Positions 29,173 to 38,525 of a DNA stretch of 64,000 nucleotides are shown in pieces. Source of the stretch: an uncultured Blautia sp. (GTDB taxonomy: Bacteria > Bacillota > Clostridia > Lachnospirales > Lachnospiraceae); NCBI GenBank assembly GCA_900542045.1, contig UQMI01000002.1:72200-136199 (forward strand), given 5' to 3'. Both the position numbers and the translations under genes were made by a program. Position 1 is the first letter of the stretch; each line of letters opens with the position of its first letter. Under the pieces are notes generated by a model that worked only from the letters and a program-made list of their open reading frames with translations, had not been told where the DNA came from and did no database searches.

Positions 29173-30261
29173 ATGAATTTACGGATATTTGATTTTTACC
29201 GGGGAAAACGGGTGCTGGTGACCGGGAACACCGGATTTAAGGGAACCTGGCTGAGCCGGATCCTGCAGATGGCAGGGGCGCAGGTGACAGGATATGCTCT
29301 GGAAGCCCCCACTGCTCCCAGCCTGTTTTCTCTTTGCCGGATGGAGCAGGAGAGCAGCTGGATCCGGGGAGATGTGCGGGATCTGGAGCATCTGCAGAAG
29401 ACCATGGAGGAGACACAGCCGGAGCTGGTCTTTCATCTGGCAGCCCAGCCCATTGTCCGGGAATCTTATGAGAGACCGGTCTATACTTACGAGACCAATG
29501 TGATGGGAACTGTGCATGTACTGGAAAGTGTGCGGAACTGTCCTTCGGTCCGTTCTTTTCTGAATGTGACTACGGATAAAGTGTATCAGAACCGGGAATG
29601 GGAGTGGGGCTACCGGGAAAATGATCCTCTGGACGGCTTTGATCCATACTCCAACAGCAAATCCTGTTCGGAGCTGGTGACCCACAGCTATCGGGATTCT
29701 TTTTTTGCAGGGAAGGAAGTGGCCGTCTCCACGGCCAGAGCCGGAAACGTGATCGGGGGCGGCGATTTCGCCAGAGACAGGATCGTGCCGGACTGTGTCC
29801 GCGCAGCGCAGAAAGGAGAACCGGTGATGCTGCGCAATCCCCATTCCGTGCGGCCGTTTCAGCATGTACTGGAGCCCCTGTTTGCCTATCTGCTGATCGG
29901 AGCAGCCCAGTATGAGCAGCCTGCTCTGGCAGGAGCCTACAATGTGGGGCCGGAGGACCGGGACTGTATTACTGCCGGGGAGCTGGCAGCTCTGTTCTGT
30001 GAGAACTGGGGACAGGGACAGACCTGGGAATGCACGGAAAGTAATGGCCCCCACGAGGCGAATTTCCTGAAGCTGGACTGTTCCCGGATGAAGCAGGTCT
30101 TTGGATGGAAGCCTGTGTGGGATGTGCGGGAAGCAGTGGCCAGAACAGTGGAGTGGTCCAAAGCATGGCAGGAAGGCCAGAACATGGCCCAGGTGACGGA
30201 CCGGCAGATCCGGGATTATGAGAGAGACTGGGAAGAAATGCGAAAGGCAGTGCTCAGATGA
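29173..30261 (+). CDS. rfbG: CDP-glucose 4,6-dehydratase
   Basis: The 362-residue enzyme is an extended short-chain dehydrogenase with the NAD-binding GNTGFKGTWLS motif, TTDKVYQN and the active-site YSNSKSCSE (YxxxK). It converts CDP-glucose to CDP-4-keto-6-deoxyglucose. The combination of GNTGFKGTWLS with RPFQHVLEPL is characteristic of CDP-glucose rather than dTDP-glucose dehydratases. It lies directly after rfbF and before rfbH, in pathway order. Confidence 0.95.
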   Translation: MNLRIFDFYRGKRVLVTGNTGFKGTWLSRILQMAGAQVTGYALEAPTAPSLFSLCRMEQESSWIRGDVRDLEHLQKTMEETQPELVFHLAAQPIVRESYERPVYTYETNVMGTVHVLESVRNCPSVRSFLNVTTDKVYQNREWEWGYRENDPLDGFDPYSNSKSCSELVTHSYRDSFFAGKEVAVSTARAGNVIGGGDFARDRIVPDCVRAAQKGEPVMLRNPHSVRPFQHVLEPLFAYLLIGAAQYEQPALAGAYNVGPEDRDCITAGELAALFCENWGQGQTWECTESNGPHEANFLKLDCSRMKQVFGWKPVWDVREAVARTVEWSKAWQEGQNMAQVTDRQIRDYERDWEEMRKAVLR

Positions 30262-30299
30262 GATCAGCTGAGCAGGAAAGAAACGTAAGGAGAGAGAGT

Positions 30300-31652
30300 A
30301 TGTTTGAGGATAAGACAGAAAAGCAGGCAAAGGAGCAGATTCTGGGCCTGGTAAAAGAATATTGCGACAGGTATCACAATCATCCAAAGGCGTTTGAAGA
30401 AGGAGACCGTATTCCTTATGCGTCCAGGGTCTATGATTCCCATGAAATGGTGAATCTGGTGGACAGCGCCCTGGAGTTCTGGCTGACTGCCGGACGTTAT
30501 GCGGAGCAGTTTGAGAAAAATTTTGCAGAGTATCTGGGCGTGCGGTTCTGCTCGCTGGTGAATTCCGGGTCTTCTGCCAATCTGCTGGCATTTATGGCTC
30601 TGACGTCCCCTCTTCTGAAGGACCGGCAGATCCTTCCGGGGGATGAAGTGATCACAGTGGCCGCCGGATTCCCCACTACCGTTTCACCCATCATCCAGTA
30701 TGGGGCGGTGCCTGTCTTTGTGGATGTGACGATCCCCCAGTATAATATTGCGGCGGACCGGCTGGAGGAAGCTGTTTCCCCCAGGACCAAGGCGGTGATG
30801 CTGGCCCATACGCTGGGAAATCCCTTTGATCTGAAAGCAGTGAAGGATTTCTGCTCCCGCCATGGACTGTGGCTGATCGAGGACAACTGTGACGCCCTGG
30901 GTTCCGTGTATCAGATAGACGGAGAAGAGAAACTCACCGGAACCATAGGCGATATCGGAACTTCCAGTTTCTATCCGCCCCATCACATGACCATGGGAGA
31001 GGGCGGTGCGGTCTATACCAATGATCCGCTGCTCCATAAGATCATCCGTTCCTTCCGGGACTGGGGAAGAGACTGCAGCTGTCCTTCCGGCCGTGACAAT
31101 CTCTGCGGCCATCGTTTTGACCGCCAGTATGGGCAGCTCCCTCTGGGATATGACCACAAATATGTCTATTCCCATTTTGGCTATAATCTGAAAGCTACAG
31201 AAATGCAGGCGGCCATTGGCTGTGCCCAGCTGGAAAAATTCCCGGGATTTGTGGAGAGAAGAAGACATAATTTTGACCGGCTGATGGAAGGTTTGCAGGG
31301 GACAGAAGACAGGCTGATCCTGCCGGAGCCCTGTCCGGGTTCCAGGCCTAGCTGGTTCGGATTCCTGCTCACCTGCCGGGAAGGGGTGGACCGGAACCAT
31401 GTGGTACAGTATGTGGAAGAAAAAGGAGTACAGACCCGGATGCTGTTCGCAGGCAATCTGACCCGGCATCCCTGCTTTGACCAGATGCGGGAAAAAGGCA
31501 CCGGCTATCGCATCGTGGGAGGACTGGAAACCACAGACCGGATCATGCGGGATACCTTCTGGGTGGGACTGTATCCGGGCATGACCGATGAGAAAATCGA
31601 CTACATGGCAAAAGTGATCCGCCAGGCCGCAGAAGGCGGGAAGGGAGTATAA
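30300..31652 (+). CDS. rfbH: CDP-4-keto-6-deoxyglucose 3-dehydrase (E1), PMP/[2Fe-2S] enzyme
   Basis: The 450-residue protein belongs to the DegT/aminotransferase fold but is the RfbH/AscC dehydrase. The PLP lysine is replaced by histidine (H228 in FYPPHHMTMGEGG), and an iron-sulfur ligand set C197, C259, C261 and C269 shows the C-x-C-x7-C spacing of E1. It removes the C3 hydroxyl and commits the pathway to 3,6-dideoxy sugars. E1 needs an electron donor (E3, AscD/RfbI); none is encoded here. The ATG at 30300 follows AAGGAGAGAG; the ATG at 30258 overlapping rfbG has no such site. Confidence 0.95.
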   Translation: MFEDKTEKQAKEQILGLVKEYCDRYHNHPKAFEEGDRIPYASRVYDSHEMVNLVDSALEFWLTAGRYAEQFEKNFAEYLGVRFCSLVNSGSSANLLAFMALTSPLLKDRQILPGDEVITVAAGFPTTVSPIIQYGAVPVFVDVTIPQYNIAADRLEEAVSPRTKAVMLAHTLGNPFDLKAVKDFCSRHGLWLIEDNCDALGSVYQIDGEEKLTGTIGDIGTSSFYPPHHMTMGEGGAVYTNDPLLHKIIRSFRDWGRDCSCPSGRDNLCGHRFDRQYGQLPLGYDHKYVYSHFGYNLKATEMQAAIGCAQLEKFPGFVERRRHNFDRLMEGLQGTEDRLILPEPCPGSRPSWFGFLLTCREGVDRNHVVQYVEEKGVQTRMLFAGNLTRHPCFDQMREKGTGYRIVGGLETTDRIMRDTFWVGLYPGMTDEKIDYMAKVIRQAAEGGKGV

Positions 31653-31655
31653 AGA

Positions 31656-32978
31656 ATGTTGGATGAGAGACTGCGCTGGGATGCCTTCTGGGCGCTGGAT
31701 GCCCTGAAAGGCGGTACGGTGCGAAACTACTACGAGCAGATCAGAGACAGTTACCGTTATGGAACTTCCATAGCAAAGACCAGGGAGAAAATCCAGAAGC
31801 TCATCGCCCATGCGGTGCGGACCACGGATTTTTATAAGGATTTTGATGAGAACACCACTCTGCAGCAGCTTCCGGTGGTAAATAAGGAAACCTTCCGCAA
31901 CCACTATGCGGCATTTCTCTCGTCGGAATTTAAAGATGCGCCGGATAACCGGATCATGTGTACCAGCGGATCCACCGGCACGCCGCTGTCCATGGTGCAG
32001 AACCGGGATAAGATCCTGCACAATACTGCCGGCGGTATTTTCCTGGGAGCCCTGGGAGGATATTTTATCGGAATGAAGGAAGCTTTTATCCGTGTCTGGG
32101 TCAACAATGTGAAGAAGGGCAGGCTGGCCCTGCTGGCAGAAAATCTGATCATGATGGACAGTTCTTCCATGGATGACAGGGCGCTGAAAGAAATGCTGGA
32201 GGTGATTCGGAAGAAGAAAGTCAAATGTCTGGTGGGGTATTCCTCAGCCCTGGGAGAGCTGAGCCGTTACATCGACGCCCAGGAAATGGATACGTCAAAA
32301 TTCCGGGTGCAGGCCATTATTCCCATCTCCGAGAGCATGCCTCCGGCCGTGCGCTCCAGGCTGCGGGAGCAGTTCCGCTGCCCGGTGCGGGCCTGGTATT
32401 CCAACGAGGAAAACGGGATCATGGGCCTGCAGCATCCGGAGGAGGAAAGCTATTATATTGATACGGAAAGTTATTATTATGAGATCCTGAAGCTGGACCG
32501 GGATGAGCCGGCGGAACCGGGAGAACTGGGACGGATCGTCATCACAGATCTGTACAATTATGCCTTCCCTATCCTGCGGTATGACAACGGAGATCTGGCT
32601 ATTGCCCGGAAAAAAGTGAAGGACGGCCGATTCCGCCTGACATTGACGGAACTCTACGGCCGGCGCAGCGACATGATCTACGACAGCGAGGGGCATGCCC
32701 TGACGCCCTATATTATCACCAACAATCTGTGGGACATCAAAGGACTGCGGCAGTTTCGGTTCATCCAGGAGGATGTGGCCCGCTACACTCTGTGGCTGAA
32801 TGGAAACAAAAGGGAAATCCCGGTGGACGAGATTGTCCGGAGGGTCCTGCCTTATCTGGGAGAGAAGGCGAAGCTGTCGGTGGAGTTCGTGGATGAGATT
32901 CCCGTGCTCAATTCCGGCAAACGGAAGTACATAGAGAACCGGTGTCCGCAGTACCAGGGATCAGTGAACAGACAATGA
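31656..32978 (+). CDS. CapK / phenylacetate-CoA-ligase-like adenylate-forming enzyme, copy 1
   Basis: The 440-residue protein belongs to the adenylate-forming family that includes phenylacetate-CoA ligase and capsular CapK proteins. The phosphate-binding loop reads CTSGSTGTPLSM, followed later by PAEPGELGRIVITDLYN and a RYDNGD motif with the ribose-binding aspartate. It would activate a carboxylic acid as an acyl-adenylate. The acid is unknown; in a sugar locus the likely use is acylation of the sugar or a linked group. It starts three bases after rfbH, and a paralogue lies at 34262-35581. Confidence 0.85.
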   Translation: MLDERLRWDAFWALDALKGGTVRNYYEQIRDSYRYGTSIAKTREKIQKLIAHAVRTTDFYKDFDENTTLQQLPVVNKETFRNHYAAFLSSEFKDAPDNRIMCTSGSTGTPLSMVQNRDKILHNTAGGIFLGALGGYFIGMKEAFIRVWVNNVKKGRLALLAENLIMMDSSSMDDRALKEMLEVIRKKKVKCLVGYSSALGELSRYIDAQEMDTSKFRVQAIIPISESMPPAVRSRLREQFRCPVRAWYSNEENGIMGLQHPEEESYYIDTESYYYEILKLDRDEPAEPGELGRIVITDLYNYAFPILRYDNGDLAIARKKVKDGRFRLTLTELYGRRSDMIYDSEGHALTPYIITNNLWDIKGLRQFRFIQEDVARYTLWLNGNKREIPVDEIVRRVLPYLGEKAKLSVEFVDEIPVLNSGKRKYIENRCPQYQGSVNRQ

Positions 32979-34177
32979 ATGAGACAGCACATAAGAAAGA
33001 AAAACAGATTTTTATAAATACAGCGTATACCATGGGCGGTGCTCTGCTGATGAACGGAGTGCTGCAGCTTCTGATCTATCCGCTGTTTAACCGGATTCTG
33101 GGAAGTGATACTCTTGGAAATCTGCTGTATATCATGGGACTGGTGGCCATTTTGTGCCCTTCGGTGGGCCAGGCGCTGAATACCAGCCGTCTGGTGGCCC
33201 GCCGGGAATATGAAGTGACCAACGGCGATTATAATTGCCTGCTTCTTCTGTTTGGAGGCGTGGGCAGCGCGGCAGCTCTTCTGCTGGCCCGGGATTCGCT
33301 GACGACTCCGGCGGCAGTGCTGCTGGCAGCGGTACTTTTTCTGAGCACCTGCTTCCGGTACTATGGCGATGTGGAATACCGCCTGAACCTGAATTATAAA
33401 CGGTATTTTATCTATTATGCCGTACTGACACTGGGGTATCTGCTGGGATTTCTGCTGTATTTTCTGTGCAGAAGCTGGTTTGTGGTATTTCTTGCCGGAG
33501 AACTGCTGGCCCTTCTTTATCTGGGGGCTACCGGAACGGTATTTCGGAATTTCTGGTCCAGGAGTCCGTATTTTTCGGCTGTATTCCGCCGGGGCGGTTT
33601 TCTGACCGTTTCCTATCTGATCACGAACCTGACGCTGAATATGGACCGTCTGGTGCTGAAGCATCTGATCGGGGATCTGGCAGTGACCCAGTACTATGTC
33701 ACATCCCTGATCGGGAAGACCATGGTTCTGCTGGTGGCACCGGTGAATACGATCCTGATTTCTTATCTCACCAGAAAGAAGGAGCGGATCAGTCGCAGGC
33801 AGTTTCTGGGATTTACGGGGATTGGAGTTGGCGTGAGCTTTCTCTTTTTCCTGTTCGCGCAGATCGCCACGCCAATTTTCATCCGGCTGCTGTACGGGGA
33901 ACTGTATGAAGGCGTGCGGGATCTGATTACAGTGGTGAATCTGTCCCAGATTCTGGGACTGCTGTCAGCGTATCTGTTTATCGTGGTGCTGACCTTTACA
34001 GAAGAAAAGTGGCAGATGATCCTACAGGCAGTCCATCTGGTGATCCTGACCGTGCTGGTCCTGACAGTTACAGGCAGCTATGGGATCCTGGGATTTTCCG
34101 TGGCGGTGCTGGCAGCCAATGCCATCCGGGTGCTGGCGGTGATCGGACTGGGCCTGATACGGCTGCGGAAGGCATGA
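32975..34177 (+). CDS. Polysaccharide flippase (Wzx/MATE-like, MOP superfamily)
   Basis: The 400-residue integral membrane protein has about twelve hydrophobic helices and the N-terminal pattern of MOP-superfamily exporters (INTAYTMGGALLMNGVLQLL), with NLTLNMDRLVLKHL in the middle as in O-antigen flippases. It would move a polyprenyl-linked sugar across the membrane. I place the start at ATG 32975, which overlaps the stop of the upstream gene as ATGA, a sign of coupled translation; a GTG at 32942 would lie well inside that gene. Confidence 0.9.
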   Translation: MNETAHKKEKQIFINTAYTMGGALLMNGVLQLLIYPLFNRILGSDTLGNLLYIMGLVAILCPSVGQALNTSRLVARREYEVTNGDYNCLLLLFGGVGSAAALLLARDSLTTPAAVLLAAVLFLSTCFRYYGDVEYRLNLNYKRYFIYYAVLTLGYLLGFLLYFLCRSWFVVFLAGELLALLYLGATGTVFRNFWSRSPYFSAVFRRGGFLTVSYLITNLTLNMDRLVLKHLIGDLAVTQYYVTSLIGKTMVLLVAPVNTILISYLTRKKERISRRQFLGFTGIGVGVSFLFFLFAQIATPIFIRLLYGELYEGVRDLITVVNLSQILGLLSAYLFIVVLTFTEEKWQMILQAVHLVILTVLVLTVTGSYGILGFSVAVLAANAIRVLAVIGLGLIRLRKA

Positions 34178-34261
34178 GAAAAAGTAACAGCCCGTGGAAC
34201 AGACGGATCGGAAGAAAGGTTCTCGGGGAAGACTGGTCATAGAAAGGAATGAGGGAAGGAT

Positions 34262-35581
34262 ATGCAGGCAGGAGAAGTACTGCGGAGAGTGGTTTTTAAC
34301 GGACTGGATCGAATGAAGGGCGGAAAGCTGGCCCGGATCCGGGAAGTAAATGAAGGGGAAATTCTGAACGGCGTGACAGAGGAGTACAGAAAAAGAAGAC
34401 TCCAGGGGATTCTGGATTATGCCAGAAAAAACTGTGCATTTTACCGGGAAATGGATAAGGCGGAAACCCTGTCGGATTTTCCGGTGATGAATAAAACGGA
34501 TTACATTGAGAACCGGGATACCATCCTGAGTGATGCCTGGCAGGGACACCGGGAGAAGCTCTATGCGCTGCGGACCAGCGGGTCCACCGGGGCGCCTTTT
34601 ACGGTGTGGTGTGACGGGGAGAAGATGAACCGGGTGAATATGAATTTTCTCTCGGTGATGGAGCTGAACGGATTCCGGATCGGAATGAAGAGGGGGGAAT
34701 TCCGGGTATGGATTCCGGGAAAGAATACCATTTCCAAATGGAAATCCGTGAAAAATAATCTTCTGATGATTGATATTTCCAATATGGGCGATGAGGCTCT
34801 GGCCAAAATCTGCCATAGGATCCAGAAAAAGCGGATGCAGGTCCTGGTGAGCTATTCCAGCGCTCTGACGGCCCTGGCATCTTATATCAGAAGAGCAGGG
34901 ATCGATGTGAAAAAATGGGATGTGGAAATGATCTTTTCCATGGGGGAGGCCCTGCCGGATGCCACTTACGAAGAATTGAAGAACATTTTCGGATTTGCAC
35001 CGGTGCGTTCCTATGGCAACAATGAGAATGGATTTATTGCGGTGCAGTTAAGAGAAGAAGACCGCTACACGGCGGATCTCTATAATTTTTATATCGAGAT
35101 CCTGAAGCTGGACTGCGACGAGCCGGCAGAACCGGGAGAACTGGGAAGGATCGTGGTGACAGATTATTATAACCGGGCGTTCCCCATGATCCGGTATGAT
35201 ACCGGAGATACAGGAATCTATGAAGAGCCTGTCGATGAAGAAGGACGCCGTCATGGATATTTTACAGAAATTTACGGACGGAGAGGGTCTCTGCTGTATA
35301 ACTGTAAGGGAGAGCCTCTGTCAATCCACGTGTTCATGAATGTGCTGCTGAATCTGGAGGATGCGGTACATCAGGCCCGGTGTATCCAGTGGGAGAAAAG
35401 ACGATATGAATTGCTTTTGAATGCGGACCGGGAGAAGATCGATGAGGCTGCCGTGGTGCAGTCCTATCGGAATTATCTGGGAGAGGAAGCCGAGATCCAG
35501 GTTACGTATGTGGATGAAATTCCCATTCAGGCTTCGGGAAAACGGATGGTGTGTGAGAACCGGTGTCCGGACTATCAGTAG
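34262..35581 (+). CDS. CapK / phenylacetate-CoA-ligase-like adenylate-forming enzyme, copy 2
   Basis: The 439-residue protein is a paralogue of the enzyme at 31656. It shares the loop RTSGSTGAPFTVW, the LDCDEPAEPGELGRIVVTD block and RYDTGD, as well as the general length. Two copies with different N-terminal parts suggest two different acid substrates or successive activations. No acyltransferase or carrier protein is evident in the unit, so how the activated acyl group is used is unclear. GGAAGG precedes the ATG. Confidence 0.85.
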   Translation: MQAGEVLRRVVFNGLDRMKGGKLARIREVNEGEILNGVTEEYRKRRLQGILDYARKNCAFYREMDKAETLSDFPVMNKTDYIENRDTILSDAWQGHREKLYALRTSGSTGAPFTVWCDGEKMNRVNMNFLSVMELNGFRIGMKRGEFRVWIPGKNTISKWKSVKNNLLMIDISNMGDEALAKICHRIQKKRMQVLVSYSSALTALASYIRRAGIDVKKWDVEMIFSMGEALPDATYEELKNIFGFAPVRSYGNNENGFIAVQLREEDRYTADLYNFYIEILKLDCDEPAEPGELGRIVVTDYYNRAFPMIRYDTGDTGIYEEPVDEEGRRHGYFTEIYGRRGSLLYNCKGEPLSIHVFMNVLLNLEDAVHQARCIQWEKRRYELLLNADREKIDEAAVVQSYRNYLGEEAEIQVTYVDEIPIQASGKRMVCENRCPDYQ

Positions 35582-35637
35582 AAGATGGCAGGCACGGTGA
35601 CAGAAAACAGAATGCAGAGGAACAGGGGAAGAGAGAA

Positions 35638-37485
35638 ATGAAGCAGAAGGTTTCGGACTATATAGCAGATCGCATTGCGGAGGCGGGGATCCGCCATGTA
35701 TTCACAGTGACCGGAGGCGGGGCCATGCATTTGAATGATGCGTTTGGGCATCACCGGGAACTGGAGTGCATCTATCAGCATCACGAACAGGCCTGTGCCA
35801 TGGCGGCAGAGGCCTATGCCCGTATGGACGGGCAGATGGCGGCGGTGTGTGTGACCACAGGGCCGGGGGCCACCAATGCAGTGACCGGCGTACTGGGGGC
35901 ATGGATGGATTCTATTCCCATGCTGGTAATCTCCGGCCAGGCCCGGTACGATACTACAGTGCCAGGCAGCGGACTGCGGCTCCGGAGCATGGGAGTACAG
36001 GAGTGCAATATTGTGCCGGTGGTGGAGAGCATTACCAAATATGCAGTGATGGTGACACAGCCGGAGCAGATCCGGCATCATCTGGAGAAAGCCCTGTATC
36101 TGGCAGCTCACGGGCGTCCCGGGCCTGTGTGGCTGGATGTTCCCCTGAATGTGCAGGGAGCATGGGTGGAAACGGAGCAGCTGACCGGATACAGCCAGGA
36201 GGAAGATCCGGATACAGAGCCGGAGCCGGTGACAGAAGAGATGGCGGAGAAGATCCTGGAGCAAATCAAAAAGAGCCGCCGGCCAGTGCTCTTCCCGGGA
36301 AACGGCGTGCGTCTTGGGGGCGCCATAAACGAATTCCATGAACTGGTGCGGGTTCTGGGAATTCCGGTGGTGACCGGCCCCAGCAGCGTGGATGCGCTGC
36401 CCTATGAGGATCCGCTGTATGTGGGAAAAAGCGGCAGCACCGGAGACAGGGCAGGAAATTTTGCCGTGCAGAACAGCGACCTGTTTTTCTCCATTGGCAG
36501 CCGCATGGGCTTTGGACAGACGGGCTTTCATTTTCAGAGCTGGGCCAGAGAAGCCTATACGATCATCTGTGATATTGACGGGGAAGAACTGAAAAAGCCC
36601 AATCTCCATGTGAGCCTGCCGGTGTGTGCAGATGCCGGGGACCTGATCTGTAAATTACTGGAAAAGCTGAGGCAGCAGGGCTTTGATGCGGAGCATCCTT
36701 TCTGGCAGGGAGAAGACTGGCTGCGGCAGGGGAGACTCTGGAAGGAAAAATATCCGGTGGTGACCCGTGTGCATTACGAGGAGCGGGAAAAGGGCTGTAC
36801 CAATATCTATGCATTCTATGAAGAGCTTTCCAAAGCCATGAAAGAGGGGGAGACGCTGGTGGTCAGCGTGGGAACGGCCCGGGTGGCAGGCACCCAGGCA
36901 TTCCGGGTAAAAGAAGGACAGCGGTTTATCACCAATCCCAACACAGCGTCCATGGGCTTCTGCCTGCCGGCAGCCACAGGCGTCAGTGTGGCTCTGGGAA
37001 AAGGACCGCTGGTCTGTGTCACCGGAGAAGGCAGTCTGCAGATGAATCTGCAGGAGCTGCAGACCATCTGGCATCATCAGCTGCCGGTGAAGCTGTTTGT
37101 TATTAATAACCAGGGCTATCATTCCATCCGCCAGACCCAGCAGAGCTATTTCGGAGAACCGTTGGTGGGCGTGGGACCGGAAAGTGGAGATCTGAGCTTT
37201 CCTTCTCTGGAGAAGCTGGCCCCTGCCTATGGATTTTCTTACGACTGCTGCAGGGATTCCCGGCAGCTGTCCCAGGTTATTGCCAGGGTGCTGGAAAAAG
37301 AAGGGCCGGCGGTCTGTGAGATCTTTGTGACAAAATACCAGAAGACAGAGCCAAAAGCCGCTTCCCGCAAGCTCCCGGACGGAAGAATGGTATCTGCGCC
37401 GCTGGAAGATCTGGCGCCGTTTTTGCCAAGGGAAGAACTGGAAGAAAATATGTGGATCCCTCTGTATCAGGCGGAAGACAGATGA
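35638..37485 (+). CDS. Thiamine-diphosphate enzyme of the acetolactate synthase family (YerE-like candidate)
   Basis: The 615-residue protein has the three-domain plan of acetohydroxyacid synthases: an N-terminal domain with the activating glutamate in HHEQACAMAAEAYAR, a central domain (FPGNGVRLGGA), and a C-terminal ThDP domain with GEGSLQMNLQELQ and NNQGYHSI. In the context of rfbFGH the best-known relative is YerE, which adds a two-carbon unit from pyruvate to CDP-3,6-dideoxy-4-keto-glucose during yersiniose synthesis. That role is an inference; benzaldehyde-lyase-like or sulfoacetaldehyde-type activities share the fold. ATG 35638 follows GGGGAAGAGAG. Confidence 0.85.
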   Translation: MKQKVSDYIADRIAEAGIRHVFTVTGGGAMHLNDAFGHHRELECIYQHHEQACAMAAEAYARMDGQMAAVCVTTGPGATNAVTGVLGAWMDSIPMLVISGQARYDTTVPGSGLRLRSMGVQECNIVPVVESITKYAVMVTQPEQIRHHLEKALYLAAHGRPGPVWLDVPLNVQGAWVETEQLTGYSQEEDPDTEPEPVTEEMAEKILEQIKKSRRPVLFPGNGVRLGGAINEFHELVRVLGIPVVTGPSSVDALPYEDPLYVGKSGSTGDRAGNFAVQNSDLFFSIGSRMGFGQTGFHFQSWAREAYTIICDIDGEELKKPNLHVSLPVCADAGDLICKLLEKLRQQGFDAEHPFWQGEDWLRQGRLWKEKYPVVTRVHYEEREKGCTNIYAFYEELSKAMKEGETLVVSVGTARVAGTQAFRVKEGQRFITNPNTASMGFCLPAATGVSVALGKGPLVCVTGEGSLQMNLQELQTIWHHQLPVKLFVINNQGYHSIRQTQQSYFGEPLVGVGPESGDLSFPSLEKLAPAYGFSYDCCRDSRQLSQVIARVLEKEGPAVCEIFVTKYQKTEPKAASRKLPDGRMVSAPLEDLAPFLPREELEENMWIPLYQAEDR

Positions 37486-37583
37486 GAGAAGTGTACAGAG
37501 GGATACAGTAAAACCGGAGAGGGGCAGAATACGGTACCGGAAGTGGTGAGCTTTTCGAGAATGCGGAAATGGAGTGGGATAGA

Positions 37584-38525
37584 ATGCAAAGGATGGTTGT
37601 GACAGGTGCCACCAGTATGATGGGAGTGGCGTTGATCCAGGAGGCTTTGGGACATGGGGCGGAAGTTTATGCAGTGGTCAGAAAAGATTCGCCGAAGCTT
37701 TCCAGGCTTCCACAAGTTTCTGGGCTGAAGCTGGTGTTCGGGGATCTGGAGAGCATAGCCCAGTGGAAAGAGAAGATCCCAAAGCCATGTGATCTTTTTT
37801 ATCATTTTGCCTGGGTCGGCACAGGGCCGGAGAGAAATAAGAGTGTGATGCTCCAGAGCCGGAATGTGTATTACACTCTGGAAGCGGTGGAAGCAGCCGT
37901 TTATCTGGGCTGCCGGCGGTTTATCGGAGCTGGTTCCCAGGCAGAATACGGGCCTCTGGATCTGCCGCGGATCGCTCCGGATACGCCGGCGGATCCCACT
38001 ACGGCCTACGGGGCAGCCAAGCTGGCGGCAGGGGAGCTGTCCCGGCAGCTTTGCAGAGAACTGGGGATAGAATGGATCTGGCCCCGGATTTTCAGCGTAT
38101 ATGGGATTTATGAAAAGGAGACAGCCATGGTGGCCTCCTGTCTGCGGAATATGCTCCGGGGAGTCAGCGGAGATTTCACGGCGGGAGAACAGCGCTGGGA
38201 TTATCTGTACAGCAGGGATGCAGGACGGGCCTATTACCTGATCGGAGAAAAAGGAGTTCCGGGTTCCCGCTACTGTGTGGGAAGCGGACAGGCCCGGCCT
38301 TTGAAGGAGTATATCTGCGAAATGGGCCGGATTACCGGCGTAGATCCGGAGGGGATCGGCCGGCTCCCTTATCCGAAAGGGGCCGTGATGAATCTCTGCG
38401 CGGATATAGAAACATTACAGAATGATACAGGGTTTGTGCCCAGATTTTCATTTGAGGAGGGAATCCGGGAAACCATTGCCTGGCTGCAGGGAATGGACGG
38501 AGGACGGAGGAAAGAAATGCAATGA
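37584..38525 (+). CDS. NAD(P)-dependent sugar-nucleotide reductase/epimerase (extended SDR)
   Basis: The 313-residue protein has the SDR cofactor loop VTGATSMMG and the catalytic YGAAKLAAG (YxxxK). The N-terminal LFYHFAWVGTGP and later RIFSVYGIYE are typical of sugar-nucleotide reductases and epimerases such as abequose/paratose synthase and related enzymes. In this unit it would reduce a keto group, either C4 of the CDP-dideoxy sugar or the side-chain ketone left by the ThDP enzyme (YerF-like). GGAG lies nine bases before ATG 37584. Its end overlaps the next gene as ATGA. Confidence 0.85.
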   Translation: MQRMVVTGATSMMGVALIQEALGHGAEVYAVVRKDSPKLSRLPQVSGLKLVFGDLESIAQWKEKIPKPCDLFYHFAWVGTGPERNKSVMLQSRNVYYTLEAVEAAVYLGCRRFIGAGSQAEYGPLDLPRIAPDTPADPTTAYGAAKLAAGELSRQLCRELGIEWIWPRIFSVYGIYEKETAMVASCLRNMLRGVSGDFTAGEQRWDYLYSRDAGRAYYLIGEKGVPGSRYCVGSGQARPLKEYICEMGRITGVDPEGIGRLPYPKGAVMNLCADIETLQNDTGFVPRFSFEEGIRETIAWLQGMDGGRRKEMQ

